Assembly: GCA_032209605.1 (NCBI GenBank)
Contig: JASFXZ010000038.1
Span: forward strand, 2,480,001 to 2,544,000
DNA: 64,000 nt
Origin: Mactromeris polynyma
Lineage: Eukaryota > Mollusca > Bivalvia > Venerida > Mactridae
Reading direction: 5' to 3'
Shown here: piece by piece, positions 11,800 through 25,464 of the stretch
Layout: every line of letters begins with the position of its first letter
Position numbering within the stretch: position 1 is the stretch's first letter
Position numbers and translations under genes: made by a program
Notes under the pieces: generated by a model
The model's database searches: none
Told to the model about the DNA's origin: nothing
The model's input: the letters and a program-made list of their open reading frames with translations, nothing else

Positions 11800-12068
11800 A
11801 GATAGGCCTTATCGAACGGTACGTTACCTTACCGAAATTCACTGGAGACGCAATTGTCTTTATTTTTTCTTAATATGCAATATTTTACTTAGATTTGTTG
11901 TATGTACAATTAAATCAACCTAATATTTAATTTTATAACAAGAAATTAGCAATATACAGTGCAGATGTTGTATTATAAGTGGATTTCGATAATGGAAAAT
12001 GGATTTCGGTAAATTTACCGAAATTCAGTGGATTTCGGTAAGGTACGTACCCATTATCGATAGGTTAA
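11800..12068. mobile_element. Inverted-repeat element (MITE-like), about 265 bp
   Basis: The left terminus (11808-11845: TATCGAACGGTACGTTACCT followed by TACCGAAATTCACTGGA) matches the reverse complement of the right terminus (12030-12066: TATCGATAATGGGTACGTAC followed by CTTACCGAAATCCACTG). The right arm also repeats GGATTTCGGTA and contains the perfect 20-bp palindrome TTTCGGTAAATTTACCGAAA at 12004-12023. There is no coding capacity, and no target duplication was settled. Confidence 0.65.
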
Positions 12069-12069
12069 C

Positions 12070-13457
12070 CAATCCGGGTCATGGTTACACACGCTGTTCG
12101 GTTGAAGAGAAGCTGGTTTAGTCGTAAACATAAGATTTGAATGGTTTACACAACAGTGATATGCAAATAGCAAAACCATGTTAGTACGACTGCGCCGATG
12201 AAACGTTTTTTAAATCATATAAATGCTTGACATAATCATTAAATATTGTTCCGACTGCCGTAAGCCGGATGACATCTGTTGTTAGCATATCCGCTAAAAT
12301 CATTTAATCATACACACCAGATTGTTTTGGCGTTTAAACATTCCCGCAGCATAATACATCGAATATTAAAATATTTAATCCAATAAAATGAGCATTTCAA
12401 CATCCATGACAGAATATTCGACAATACACGCACTTTGGTCATGTTAAGAACGCCCGGAAAACTAGACAAAAAAAAAGAATATCCGAAAAATACCTTGAAA
12501 ATGATGTCCGTAAAAATTCTTGAAAAACACATTCATGATACAGGGCCGTGCTTTATATGATTTGTTCATTCATATATTTTAAGCTAAAAGTTTAATGTCA
12601 TCACCGTCATAATTAATATTTTAAACACATTTATACAAATTCTAGTTATTTATTCATAACTCATTTTCATATTGAAAGAATATATTTTCATCATACGCTT
12701 TTGTTTCAAAATAATATTAATGTATAATGTCAAGACAGGTATAATGAATTGTTTTATTACTTTTCAAACGCCTCCAAAGTTATTCCATATGCGAAACGTG
12801 ACTTAAATAGCGTACACAATAGTTCTGTTATGTAGAATTTGTTTTATTTTAAAAAATATACAAAAACGGATTATTTCATTTTTGTGCCGAAGTTTGATTT
12901 TACACCCAAACATTCCTCAACAATTTCTGGCAAAAGCCCAATTTGCATCGGATGCTGAATATTAAAAGAAAACATGTTTAAAACAATTACAGCACAAATC
13001 ACATATCAGCTAACTATTTAGCATATTTGCACATGAATACCTCTTGACACAACATAATCATATTTTATTTTTTCATGAATGCCGACGGATTTTGAAACTC
13101 TGAAAATTAAAAAATGGAGGAATATTCACATTTGATAGAGTTAAGAACAGCTAGAATAGCCAAATGACACAGAAGTAGATGTCTTTTTGTGATGATTTTT
13201 TTATAAAGCCAGCGAGTCCAAACTTTGAAAGGTGTCTGTTTGCTGTCTCCCTACCTTACCGTCAAAAATGATGCGCTCTTAAAACTGTTTGACCCTTGGC
13301 AAAATTTTAGTCTTCATCAATCACTTACAAAAAGTGTCGATCTCAAAAAACCGTACCTACCTACCTATTTCGCAACGTAAGCTCGGAAGTAAGCTTACAC
13401 TGACATTTCAAAAAGTGGTCTAAACAAAACTGTGTTCATACTACACAAACCTTATTT
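12070..13457. other. Gene-free AT-rich block
   Basis: No supported gene. A 74-codon minus frame (12308-12532) lacks any motif. Confidence 0.45.
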
Positions 13458-13459
13458 GC

Positions 13460-13546
13460 ATATCGAGGGGTTAGCGCCAGAATCTACCATCTCCGTAATG
13501 AATTTATATGGAGATAGCTGGTTCTGGTACTAACACCTCGATATAT
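13460..13546. mobile_element. Short hairpin element H, copy 1
   Basis: Arms of about 37 bp: ATATCGAGGGGTTAGCGCCA-type on the left and its imperfect complement ending ACACCTCGATATAT on the right, with a loop of about 12 nt. Similar termini bound a hairpin at 35456-35541, and a single such end occurs near 31772-31793. The recurrence suggests a very small MITE family. The length would also suit a pre-miRNA-like transcript. Confidence 0.55.
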
Positions 13547-13549
13547 CTA

Positions 13550-14880
13550 ATACAGCAATAATGCCATAACAGATATGTTGCTTATCAAAGACATAAATCA
13601 CACAAAATGGCTGACATAAAAAGTCATAATCGAGAAGACGCGACAGCTATAAATCACTTCTCTTTACAGCAATTAGACATTGTGTTGAACTACACTAGTT
13701 ACTGAATTTGTAGTAAAAACGTTAAGTACTGCACGTTTCTGAAAGGTAAAGAGGTGGCTTGCGAAATGCCGACAAGTATTGAAGTAATTTTGGTGAAAAA
13801 AAACTATCCGTTTCTTTTTAGTTATGGGGAGTCGTATAAATATTATAAAGCATTTTTCCGACGATCATAATTTTAAAAAAAGTTTTTGTAATAATTGTGT
13901 ACGACCATAATTCTAAGTCAATGGAAATTCAATGGGTTATCATTAAAGTTCACAGTTCCAATCTAGTTTTTAAAGATTTAACGCTTTCTGCGAAATAAAT
14001 CGACACAACGTCTTTTTACTAAAGCGCCATTGAAGATCTGAATTGCTCATTTCCGAATCATATCGCCTCTTTGCCTATGTGCGAATAATTTGAATAATTC
14101 CTTTACATTAACATTCATCACCAATGTCAGTTTAACAACTTTATGTGCGGAGAGCCAGCGATTTGTATGTAAATTCAGCAAGCAAGCAGTCCTCACCTTA
14201 CACGCCAGCTGGTACATGTACAAAGATATTTGGCACGGTGCCAATTTTTATTCATTTTTTACACATGAAAACATCAAACGTATTCCGAAACTAGCAATCA
14301 ACTCTTCTTCGCCATCTATTTCGCCAACAGTGCGTGTAATTTCCCTTGTCATAACAGCGGTAACTGTTAAATAAACTGTCAGAGTTTATTTTTAAAAAGT
14401 AGGTCAAACGTTTGCGTGTATATGCTGTAAATTTTTTTCGTGTGAACGAATAAATTGAAATATGACACATCAAATGTGAAGAGTTTAGCGTTTATCTGTA
14501 AGCAACGTTTCCGTTCCCCATTCGACTGTATCGAATTTAATAACAAATGAGTACATATGAAAGCCCTTTCATAATACACAACTTGATTTGAAAGACATAT
14601 AGATGAAATTCTATATTTCATTTCGTAAAGCAGAAGATAAATCAAGCATTATTGGATTTTAGACAATAGCTTACCGTAAGACACGTATATCCAACAATTT
14701 ATGCTTCATTACACGTTGTGAAGATAGTCCATACAAATGCATGCATGCCTGACGGCAGAAATCTGTCACGGTCCCATCAAACACTGGCATGGAATATATC
14801 CACTCCGCGATATACACAAATTTACTGCCGACCTAGTTTTTTTCTCGTGAAAAAATACATCATTTCCGCAATTGACATTA
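13550..14880. other. Gene-free block
   Basis: Overlapping short frames on both strands at 14.05-14.65 kb have no domain. Nothing else was recognised. Confidence 0.4.
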
Positions 14881-15005
14881 GCTCCGCCCACTGAGACGAA
14901 ATAGCCACGCCAGCCAATCACTGAGCTAGGCATGTAAACATTCGTCAAAGAACATGTCATTAAATTGATATATAAAGCGAATAACACTTAACACGCTCCC
15001 GTGAG
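14881..15005 (+). promoter_or_regulatory. Possible RNA polymerase II promoter
   Basis: GCTCCGCCC (GC-box core) at 14881-14889, CCAAT at about 14914 and TATATAAAG at about 14969 occur in the classical order on the plus strand, with the TATA-like word about 55 bp after the CCAAT word. No open frame of note follows, and in AT-rich DNA a TATA word alone is weak evidence. It could equally be the end of an unrecognised repeat. Confidence 0.22.
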
Positions 15006-17500
15006 CTTCTGTTAGATAACAGATGTGAAGAAACGCCATTGACATTAAGAAGGAACGCTGCCAAGTGATATCATATCATTTTATTTTTTTTGCATAATCA
15101 CAAAACGGTAACGCTAGGCTGCATGTACAACTTTCCAATGTGGAAACATAGCCTAACATACCTGACCAGAACTTCAAAGTATGTAGCTATCTGCAAATCA
15201 TCATAACAACAAATGATTTGTTGATGAACTGAATATAAAAGCAATGCAACGCGGCACAAGAGAACACGTGCAATATCCAATAACAGTATTGTTTCTCTGG
15301 GGCAAAGTGGTATAAATGCTTAAATAATTTGCGCTAATAAATTTCTCTAACATTTCTTTGAATAAATCCATTCTTGATCAGCGAAAACTAATGACTTGGT
15401 TGCTTAGAGAGATACGCACATACAACTGTAAAAGCTAGTGCCATAAATTTCATCGAAAACCATTCGTTGCCAAGGAAAATCGATACAAATGACCTTAAGC
15501 TTTTCATTAATCAACGTTATCAAATGGCGCATGCAAACCCCGTCATTCACTGGCTTGAAGCAGATTAATTGGACAGAAGACGTGGGAACAGTACGCCAAC
15601 GTTTGAAACAGGTTTCCTCAAGGGGAAAGCCCGTAAACACATGTAACGAGCCCCTATTCCGACCGTAATTAGCCATTCGTGGACGCAGAGACTGCGACAA
15701 TCCGTCAAGCTGTCGTAGGGTGGGATTACCATAGACGCTACAATGGTGAATCGATTTGTACTGAAGAAGTATCGTCAAATAATAGAAAACCCAGCAGAAA
15801 ATCGCTAAAACTATTTTCTAAAGATAATACACCGTCCTCTGAGTTATTTACCCAGGGGGCTTCGGTAAAATAGTCAAATCAATGGATTGTAGAAATAAAA
15901 GAATATCAAAAATAACATTGATGCTTCCAATGAGGTTGCATGGGGAGGCTGTGTTGCTTGCAAACCATTTAGCACGACGTTGACATGATCAGGCAATATG
16001 ATATTATATGCAATTTTAGCATACCTTTGTGAGGAAACAATTGATCAGATAATCCCCGATTTAATTTGATGCGAAGCTATAATAAGAGACAGTGCGTATC
16101 TTAACACTGAAACAGCACTGAACTCAACAAAACGGAAAGACAACCAATTCTTGGTAATGATATGCGATGAACAACGGATAGTTAATTGAAAACCAGCATT
16201 TGAATACTAAGTATTTTGAAAAAGGTTCATGTCTCCAAGTGTTTTGAGAATGACTGAGTGCTTTGTGTGCGGCATTCTATATTCACTTTCACACAATATT
16301 AAAGAGAAAGCAAACATACTGGCACAATGTCATCTAATTATTTCTTATGAAGAGACGTTCCCATTATAAATATAATAAAATTCATATAAAATAAAATTAA
16401 CCGAACTGTTTGTAAATAAAGCATGAAAGCTGTATCGCCTTCGTATGAGATTGTCAATTTTGTCATAAAATGCATGCCAGTAAAATATAAATAAAAGCGT
16501 ATCTTTAACCCGATGTTATTAATTGCCAAAATCATTCACGGGCAATTTAGTTTTCCCTGTTATACATATGGAACAAATTCTCTAATTTGCAGCGTAACTG
16601 TCAAATTCTGACAGACAGGAGGATCGATAGATAAATTCTCCCCAAATCAATTGCGCATACACGCAAATATCAATTGTAAAGAATCACGGTAGGACCAAAT
16701 TCTCTGCACTTGTCTATACTGTTACTGAGACAGTGTCCCATGGGAAGCGACTGATTTTGTCTGAATTCAGAAATAGGAGAGTTATGTCCTTAGCTTATGT
16801 CTGCAGTAAGCGGCCCATCGCCACCTTGCATACAGCAACTGCTTCACTTAAGTCGCAATTGTAATTTAATTGGGACCAATAGTTTTAATTAGTTGATAAC
16901 AAAATGTGGCAGCAGAGTCATTGCCGTCACCAAGCATGATGTTGGAATGCCTAAAGCAAAATCCAAATATATTTGTTGTCATTCATAGTATTTGATGTGA
17001 CCTTTTAAAGAATGTAACGTTCGGTGACGCTAAACAATTGTCGGAATTGTCTGTTCGGTCATAGGACAGAAACTCATTTTTTTCCAAGGATTCGCCATAA
17101 CTGACGCTTTTAGACAAACTGATTCTGTTTTCCATTCCATTCGCGTTCTGTTTTATTTTATACGCAATCCGATTCCCTTCCTTTTTTGTTTTATATTCAT
17201 ACCCTTCCCTTATTTCATTTTTTGGTTCCCATATCCAATCTCTTTTAAGATTCGTTGTTGACACCCCTTCCCCATTTTTATTTTATTTCAATCTGTTTCG
17301 GATGGCTCTGTTATTTTTTTATTTAGCCTCCTCTGTGCTTCGCTGTATTACTGTTAGCGATTAAGTCATCGACAATATATACAGACTTACACCAACAAAT
17401 AACACTATATTCAACAATGTTAAGACATTTGTTGTGAAGGTACAAATAAAAAATATGAGTTGTAAATGTTTGAAATACAGTAATAGCATACAATGTGTAT
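15006..17500. other. Gene-free block with one unassigned ORF
   Basis: The only item of note is a 124-codon minus-strand frame at 15404-15778, with more balanced composition (words FKRWRTVPTSS and ICIDFPWQRMVF) than its surroundings. It has no recognised domain and no splice acceptor at its start. It overlaps a 64-codon plus-strand frame. Coding status is undecided. Confidence 0.35.
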
Positions 17501-17517
17501 GTTTTGTGTGTTACTTT

Positions 17518-17625
17518 TGTTTGCATTGTGTCCCTTTTGCATTGTAATTGTTTACATGTATATGTTCATGTATCTTTGTGCTTCTGGGGTGGCTGTTCAC
17601 TTTGTATGTGGTATTTCCTGCTGGA
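17518..17625 (+). repeat. Dispersed repeat D1, copy 1
   Basis: Carries the D1 core, about 110 bp: TTGTGTCCCTTTTGCATTG, TAATTGTTTACATGTATATG, CTTTGTGCTTCTGGGGTGGC, then CACTTTGTATGTGG and TATTTCCTGCT. The same words in the same order occur five more times in the window. The Cys/Trp-rich frame across it arises from this repeat. Confidence 0.75.
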
Positions 17626-18605
17626 AGCCATAATCCATTTTTATTACTTTTATAAAGACTGTAAGTTCATGAACTAACTACAGATACGTGTTTTGTTTCG
17701 TTTATGCGTTTTCTACTCTTTCCAGTCCTAGTTTCATTCCAATTGAAACATAAAACAGCATACGCACACAATCTACATACGATCTGTAACTGGTATCTAG
17801 ACGAAGTCCAAAGAAAGCGCTGTCTTCTTCGACGTCTCAATTAAACAATACAAGGCAATGTTCGGGCTCCCGTTGCCTCTAGATACACAATACAACAAAT
17901 GCAAATTGCAATTTGAAGCAGCACCAAAGCAGCACAGGAAGCCTCGGGTGAATGTAGAATTGACAAATCGGTTTCTAGACTACAGAAACGAAATAAGGCA
18001 GTCTGGTTGATTAAGTACACAGTCAGTTTAGTGATGTTGGACCAATGATTCGTTTTTCTGTGCTTCAATGATAGAATGTTCCAGAGGACGATATACGCAG
18101 TTCAAATGGTGTACTGTCTGGATTCCACACGCTATGTATGGTAGTCGTGTTGTTATTGAATCATGTCAGGCAACTTTAAGAAAAGTCGCATGATTGTAAA
18201 CGTGATTCTAGCATTCTCTTAGGTGAGAAGTGACAAATTATCACTTCTTGTATATTGTCATTTGTGTGAAAACACGTCAAGCTTTTTCTTATTTATTCCT
18301 TGTAAACTGTCAACCAACGATAGTGACCGATAAAATGATTCCATTTCTTTGAAATTAGAAAATAAGCACATAAAAACATATCAGCATTCATTTGTTATAC
18401 GTTCAAATGCTGTTCAAATGCTGACAGACCATTATTTCATATTGTACATTTTAGAAATGTTGTCCCTGTTGGAATCCGTGTCTGTAACTCAATTCTAACA
18501 TACTACAGCTGTAAATAGTACATGTACATTCAATAGCTGAAAAAAGATTTCTTACTACATTCAACGATAGCAAGTTCATTCAAATGTTTTAAGTTTAATC
18601 ATGTT

Positions 18606-18715
18606 ATGTTTGTATCTTGTGTCCTTTTCCTTGGTAATTGTTTATATGTACCTTTGTATTTTGATGCCCCCTTTGGGGTAGCTTTGCACTTTTTATGTGG
18701 AAGTTCGATTTCTTC
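18606..18715 (+). repeat. Dispersed repeat D1, copy 2
   Basis: Same order of words: TTGTGTCCTTTTCCTTGG, TAATTGTTTATATGTACC, CCCCTTTGGGGTAGC, GCACTTTTTATGTGG, then TTCTTCATTCATTTG. The 123-codon frame at 18606-18977 starts exactly in this repeat and is not supported as a gene. Confidence 0.75.
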
Positions 18716-19280
18716 ATTCATTTGTTTCAATATTAATTTTTACCATGTATCAGAACCAATTTCAAATATTCAGTTTCTGTTGGGTTTATGTAAATTCATG
18801 AAAAAATGTTTAGAAGAAAGGATAGCTTCTCACATTTCAGACACGTATGATGTCATTAATATCTACAACTACAGTCTGTGGGATTGTTCAACATTACGGA
18901 TTTTGGCATTCGAAGGTTGCACATTTTTAACATATTTAGTTCTGACTATGTATTGTTTGATTGATATCGACAAATAGGAAATATATACACATCATGATTA
19001 TTGATAAAATAAATGATACAAATTGCAATATACTGTTTAACTCGTGGCTTTTAAATAGTATTTGAAATACGTGATACATCCATTGCTCTTAATAAATAAT
19101 TTTCCTTTTCATGTTCCGTAGATATATCAATAACATATTGTTTTACTTTAGATATATACTAAATAAATTTACTTGTAGAGTAAGTTAAATACTTTAATTG
19201 TATCAACACATGTGACATTGGTTGTCATGGCGTTTTTGCCACTGACCGTTCCAATGCGGTATTCCAATATCCCTCATCAT

Positions 19281-19400
19281 TTATGTATGTGTCGTTTGCG
19301 CCTTCTTAATTGTTTACAGGTGTGTACATGTATATGTTTTATGCCTCCTTGTACTTTTAGGTTAGCTGTGCACTTTGTATGTGGAATTTCCTATTCTACT
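19281..19400 (+). repeat. Dispersed repeat D1, copy 3
   Basis: TAATTGTTTACAGGTGTGTA, ATGCCTCCTTGTACTTTTAG, GTTAGCTGTGCACTTTGTAT, then GTGGAATTTCCTATTCTACT. Third direct copy within 1.9 kb. Confidence 0.75.
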
Positions 19401-19409
19401 TCTTAATTA

Positions 19410-21180
19410 ATTTTAATTATGCAATTTATATGTATACAAATATGTATTGAGCGTCTTGTTCGTTTGTTTATGAGACAAGTACATATATATTCAGTGTATA
19501 AAGTATTCCAACGTTATTTAGATATCGCTTGTATTTCTTTGTTATTCAGAATTTCATCGAAAATGTATGAATTTAATAATACAAAACATAGCATTCCAAA
19601 GTAGTTCGAAGTTCAGTTCGAAAATATCTGAAAATTCCAAATATGTTACATGGTTAGTAATGTCAGTGTGCTTATTTTCTTAGGTCTTGTTCTGTTCTGA
19701 TAAAGTGAATGGAGAAGTCGAATATGAAATGCCAAATGCCAAGTACACAGCCACAAATTGTTTTCATCGTAGAGCTCATAGTACGGGGTATACTTTTTAT
19801 GTTTAAATTAAATAGTCCTTTTACTATGACTTTTCACAAAGATGATATGTTTTTGGTTTTTGTATATGTAATTGTTTTAATATAGAGTGAATTCCTCCAT
19901 AATTGTCTTAAGGACTTCCAAGGTACACACACCTTCATAACTAATGCTGTGTTATCAAGAATATTCTTTTCTCCATTTGATCGTTAAATTCTCTAAAAAT
20001 TGTATACATGTAATGGCGATGTACATGTACATTATAAATGTTTACAAATCTTTGAACCTGAATTATAAAATTTATAGTTCAGTATTCAGTTTTCAATGTT
20101 ATTCACAAACCTTTATTACACATGTCTTCTGGAAAAAAACCATGAACAGTTCGTGAAATTAAGACATTTTGTCCGCATTCAACTGGACAACAAAATTTAT
20201 ATTTTTTTCTGAAGACTGAACAGTGAATCTTATCTCGCCGTCAAATTTTGAAATCGTCAGAACAAACAATATTTTTAAAAACAAAAATATTCCGACAAGG
20301 TTAGAGATTATGTATACAGCATGTGACATATTAAACAAACCTGAATTAGGCGTTTTTGGATTTTCTATACATATAAATTTGGCGTCTGTGTACGCTTGTA
20401 TGCATTAATTTCGCTCGACACAACGTCTATATCCATGTTATTCAGACTTTACATAACTTAATATTCAATGTAGGCTGATATACTATTTGATCTTTATATA
20501 AGCAACAAATCAGAAAACAAGTCAATTAAATATCTTACACACGAACACGAAATAGGAATCAAAATGGTTTAAATTGTTCAACATGATTTTATGAACCACA
20601 AAATTAAATATTTGAAGAGTTCGTTGTGGTTAGTTTAAAATAAATAAATGGTCATATATGTTATCAATACTTAAAATTGTCTCATTGATTTTACTACAAT
20701 TAATTTTAAATAATGCTTAGATAAAAATATTGTAACAGTAATAAACAGCAAATTCCGGCAATGTAACGAAAAGGGTAAACGACGAATGTAGATGATTCAA
20801 TTTGTATGTTTTTCAAATTAAATGTATTATTAAAACCATTTGTGTGTATGATTTTTCTACGGATGCTTTCTTGTACATATGTACATGGTTATTTTCGGTT
20901 AGTGGGTGTATTATGTTGATGTTCAGTTATTGTTAAAGATAACGACTAAATATCTACGAAATAATTTTATTTAAAAAGAAAGATATCATAATATTTCAGT
21001 GAAACAGAACAGGTAAAAAGTAATAAAAACAACCTTTCACAGGGTAGTCAAATTATTTAGTCAAATACATATATATATATATGTGTGTGGGCTCTCATTG
21101 GACTTCATAAGCCGAAGGTCAAAACTGACCTTTGATGGTTACTTTTCAAAGAATCGATAAACTTTAAACTTTAATGTAAA
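19410..21180. other. Gene-free AT-rich block
   Basis: Contains a (TA)n run at 21067-21081 and a palindromic pair of nuclear-receptor half-sites (AGGTCA and TGACCT, four bases apart, near 21116-21131). No gene-like frame. Confidence 0.45.
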
Positions 21181-21537
21181 TTTGACATTTAAGGTAAATA
21201 TTCAAGTCAAAATTTCAATTTTTCAAATTTCGAGAGGCAAAATGCCTTTTCATGAGTCAAGTGTAAGCACTGTATATATGTTTGCAAGGCTAAACTCAAC
21301 TTTGGGGGAAATGCAGTGTACTCTAATAAACCAAGAAAGTAAAATATATCACTTAGATAAAAAAAAAGACAAACAGTTAATATCTGAAATCTGTCCAAAT
21401 TTTGAAAGAGAGAGGGGGATGTAAATCTGACGTAAATGGCAATACTGCTCTTTTATATTAGAACAATCATTTCTAAAATACTGAAAAGCAAAGTATCTGA
21501 ATTTTGTTTACTTATACTAACAATTGGAAATGATTAA

Positions 21538-21700
21538 TAAATCCGAGCAGAAATGCCACATACACAAAGCACAGCCATCCCAAAAGCACCAGGAGGCATA
21601 AAAATAGACTTTAAACTTGAAATTGTTACAAAAAAGGAACACAATTATAAGGTACAAACAATGACCTGGAACAAATACACGTGAGCAATAAACATAACAA
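21538..21700 (-). repeat. Dispersed repeat D1, copy 4 (inverted)
   Basis: Read on the minus strand: TTTTTATGCCTCCTGGTGCT, TTTGGGATGGCTGTGCTTTG, TGTATGTGGCATTTCTGCTC. It is in inverted orientation relative to the three copies at 17.5-19.4 kb and extends further upstream into a TTGTAATTGTT-like stretch. Confidence 0.75.
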
Positions 21701-21769
21701 TGAATAAATAACTGTTTTCGAATGTATATAATAATCATAAATGCATACTGCAATATAACTGTGAACTAG

Positions 21770-24700
21770 AAATGTTTTAGTAATTTAAGCGATGGACACA
21801 GCTGTTGAAAGCATTAACAAGACAGAAAAAGGTGAATCAATAAAATATTAACAGGAACGGTCAGAACTTTCTATCCGTTAAGCAAATAAATGATTCAACG
21901 TTTACTAGGAAAATCGTTAGGAAGTCTTCACTTCCACACAAGATTTCGTTTTTAACATGCAAGGAAGAATCAAAATACTTAAATACCAGAAAACCAACAA
22001 CTGATCTAATGAAAATAAAAAACTAATGACAAAAATTTCGCACAATCAGAAATTATTTCCTTACATACATCAAGCAATAAAGAGCAATCCTTACGGAGAA
22101 ATTATGAAATAATTTGTTCTTCATATTTCACCTTATTAATTTAGCCACAAGATTCAACGATTATATAAAGAAAGGATATAAAATATTTTCTTTTATCAGA
22201 TACTGTTTTTATTTTCACTAACTTTTCATACAGGGCTGTACACTGGTATTCATCTCTATAAATAATTAAACATCGATTGTCATGCTATCTAAGTATTTCA
22301 TAATGTTGATTTAAATATTACCTCATATAATTGTCGTTTCAGCGGACCTTATGTTTACCTTTCCTCGGTTTGACATTTTCAGGGATGGAGCAGACCGTAT
22401 TTTTGTGAGCATTTTAATTGCATGCCTCACGCAACGTTATCATTCACATACTGAATACTGAATACTGAATAGTACAATTTATTAGAATCAATACATGAAA
22501 GTCCACAATAACAGATGAAATAGATGAACTGTATTTTGATAGAATATACTCACCATATAACACGCATATAAAAAGGCAAAATTACAACATTGTTATACAA
22601 CGCCTGTGTAATAAACTATGACTATAGAACTCATTGAACAGTTTGTTCATCTCATACTGTATATTGCAATAATGTCTTATTATTAAATCTGAGGAATAAT
22701 GTAGTAAATAATTATTTATTATATAGAATCATAACATATCAAAATATATAGAATAATATGTTCATACACACAATTCAATTAATCAAAAGTCTCTACATTG
22801 TTAACAGTCATATAATATACAGACAGTATTTTATCAAAAATATAATACGAAATATAAAAATCCAAACAATAGTTTAAGTAATAATTTTAGAAAAATAAAT
22901 ACTTATAATGGAAAAAACGCCCATACGAACAATAAAACATTACGTTAATTTATTACAACTTGTCAGAGATTAATTTTATTTACTAATGACATATCATGAT
23001 TGCTTACATCAACATGACTCATGGCGCATTGAGTGAGAATTCATCATTACTGCCTGCATAGTCAATAAAGTCAAACTGATGATGTTGGGTCTTCCGTAAG
23101 CCTTCTTTCTGAATTTAACCGTTCGAATCACAAAAAATGCATTTTACATTTATAATGGTAGAGATGAAAGGATACAAGTTACATTTGATAATGCCTAAAT
23201 ACATAATTCTTAATCAAGATCATTGTCACATTAAATTTTGTTTAATTTTGATAAAAATTTCCATGACCACAGATTTGCTAGAAACATACCAATCAATATA
23301 TAATGTAGACGAATTCCTCCGTCAGCCTATTTTTAGAATGGAAATCGCATTTGGAAGTATATATTCATCAACAAATAATTGTATATAATTTTAATTAGAT
23401 TGCTTAGTCTATTTATATGAAGAGGACATTGCAGAATATGAAATGCATTAATTTAAAGCATGAATATGTCAAATAACTACATTGTTTATGCTTTACGACA
23501 GGTCCCAGTTAAGAACAATATTGACGTTATAAGACGCCTTGGTCACCTTTCGTGTGGTTCCCATGCATAGACATAATAGGACTCGCATCAGCACAAATCT
23601 TATCAAAGAAAATCCAATGTACCTGCGTCAGCAATGAATATCAAGGACATGTATATGTGTTTTCTGGATTGCACGAAAGATTGAATATCATGGGTACAAA
23701 ATAATTCAAAAATAGAAATAGCATACGTCAATTATTTCTGACATTTCGCAGACTAACTGACAAGACAGAGAACTTGGCACCATGCCAAGAATGGGTAATT
23801 TAAAATCGGACAATGTCAATTATCTTTAAAAGCTAATATGGATTTCACCATATCACCACAGCAATGTAAATCAAGCCAGAATACAATTTGTATTTAAATG
23901 AGGATCTGTAAATTCATATTTTGCTAATGTTTTTTATTATTAAAGCATTACAAAATATTTATTGCTCATGAACTATTTACAACATCACAATATGCATGAC
24001 AACCTCAACCTGACATATACATATTTATATCGCACAGTAATAAATTATCAGTGTATTATACAGATTTTCATACTAGCGATCAATGTATGTTCGGTATTAT
24101 TACAAAACACAGGATTTATATCGACGCGTAGATTGAAAACAAACAATACTAACCGTTACCAAAAACGATAACAATAACGTAATTTAAAAACAGATCAAAC
24201 TAATTAACATATTCTCCTATTTTCAAGATTTTCAGTTGAAAACAATACAAAACTTTCAAAATTACCAGCATATACCCGCAGATATCTAAATTTGTTAGCA
24301 AAACTGTGGTGTAGAAATCTAATGGAAAACGATAGGAAAAAGGCGGAATATGAACTGATTTTCAGCCAAACCAATATTTGAGAATTGTGATTCCAACGAA
24401 AACAACACCATACATCATTTTTTCCGAAATTGATTCAGTCTAAACATCGAAATGAAAATAATAATTAACTTATTTCTTAGGGAAGACTTTGCAGACATTG
24501 TACATGTAATAACACCTACACAAGATTCATTACAATAATAACAACAAAATGTCAAGGACAAGAAATTATCAGCTTTTGTTAAAAAGTGATAGAGAAAAAT
24601 TACAGAAATGAACCTTAATTACGCCTTCTCAGAGAGAATGGCATTTGCATTTTTTGCAAGAATGTATTAAATATGGATTCCCTTAGAGACGGCAAATACT

Positions 24701-25385
24701 TCCAAATAATTCATCTCTTACATGGACGGTCTGAAAATTGAGGAATTATGCGGGTGTTGTACAACGCGTTCCCGAATGATTTTGTTCAGTTATTGAAAAG
24801 AGAAATTACACACATTAAAACTTTTAAAAACGAAATCATACGTACTTTTGTAACAAATTGGGACCACAAATCTTTATGTCTGGGAAACTAGACAGCAGTA
24901 ATGATTCTCTTATAAGAAAGTATAGGAAGTTACAACACATGAACATGTCAAACCATACTGTATGGTAATAAACTCAAATTAAAATGTATTTACATTTTTT
25001 ATTGACTCTCAAAACCAAAAGTAAAATAAAAAAAGTATATTTAGTATTAAAAAGAAAAGGCTTAGTAAAATATTCTGGATTTTTTAGTGGTTGGCTAATA
25101 AATATTCAGGAATAATATCCATACACTGACCTGTAACTGACTTAGAAAGAATAAATTAAATTATGGAAATGTAGATTTACTTTATGGATCACACAAACGA
25201 ACTATCCCACTCAATTGTTATGCATGACAACAATGAATTTAGAAATAAAGAAATTCAATTTCCTTTCGTTATTTTGAAACAAACAACATTTAGAAATGTA
25301 GATATAAAATAGAACATAGATCTAGTAGGTTACATTATCGTGTAATTCAATGTAGTTTTCAGTAACAAATTCAGATGTGGCTATG
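21770..25385. other. Gene-free, very AT-rich block
   Basis: Only short frames. A short heptamer run (TACTGAA three times) lies at 22449-22470. Nothing else was recognised. Confidence 0.5.
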
Positions 25386-25389
25386 TATT

Positions 25390-25460
25390 AAGGCATTCCA
25401 TAATAGCAGTAAGGCAAACATTGTGTATATACAATGTTTGCCTTCCTGCTATAATGCCTT
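25390..25460. other. Strong imperfect hairpin, 71 nt
   Basis: The left arm 25390-25424 and right arm 25431-25460 pair at 29 of 30 positions, with one five-base bulge on the left arm and a six-base loop (GTATAT). Outer stem AAGGCATT, inner stem AAGGCAAACATTGT. The size and shape would suit a pre-miRNA-like fold or a palindromic mini-element. I do not recognise a known miRNA seed, and the motif was not seen elsewhere in the window. Confidence 0.7.
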
Positions 25461-25464
25461 CCTT

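Noticed and set aside
15404..15778. 124-codon minus-strand frame with fairly balanced composition
   Set aside because: Not recognised, no splice acceptor at its start, and it overlaps another frame. Kept only as a note in the block entry.
18606..18977. 123-codon Cys/Phe-rich frame
   Set aside because: Starts inside dispersed repeat D1. Equivalent frames in other D1 copies are broken or differ.
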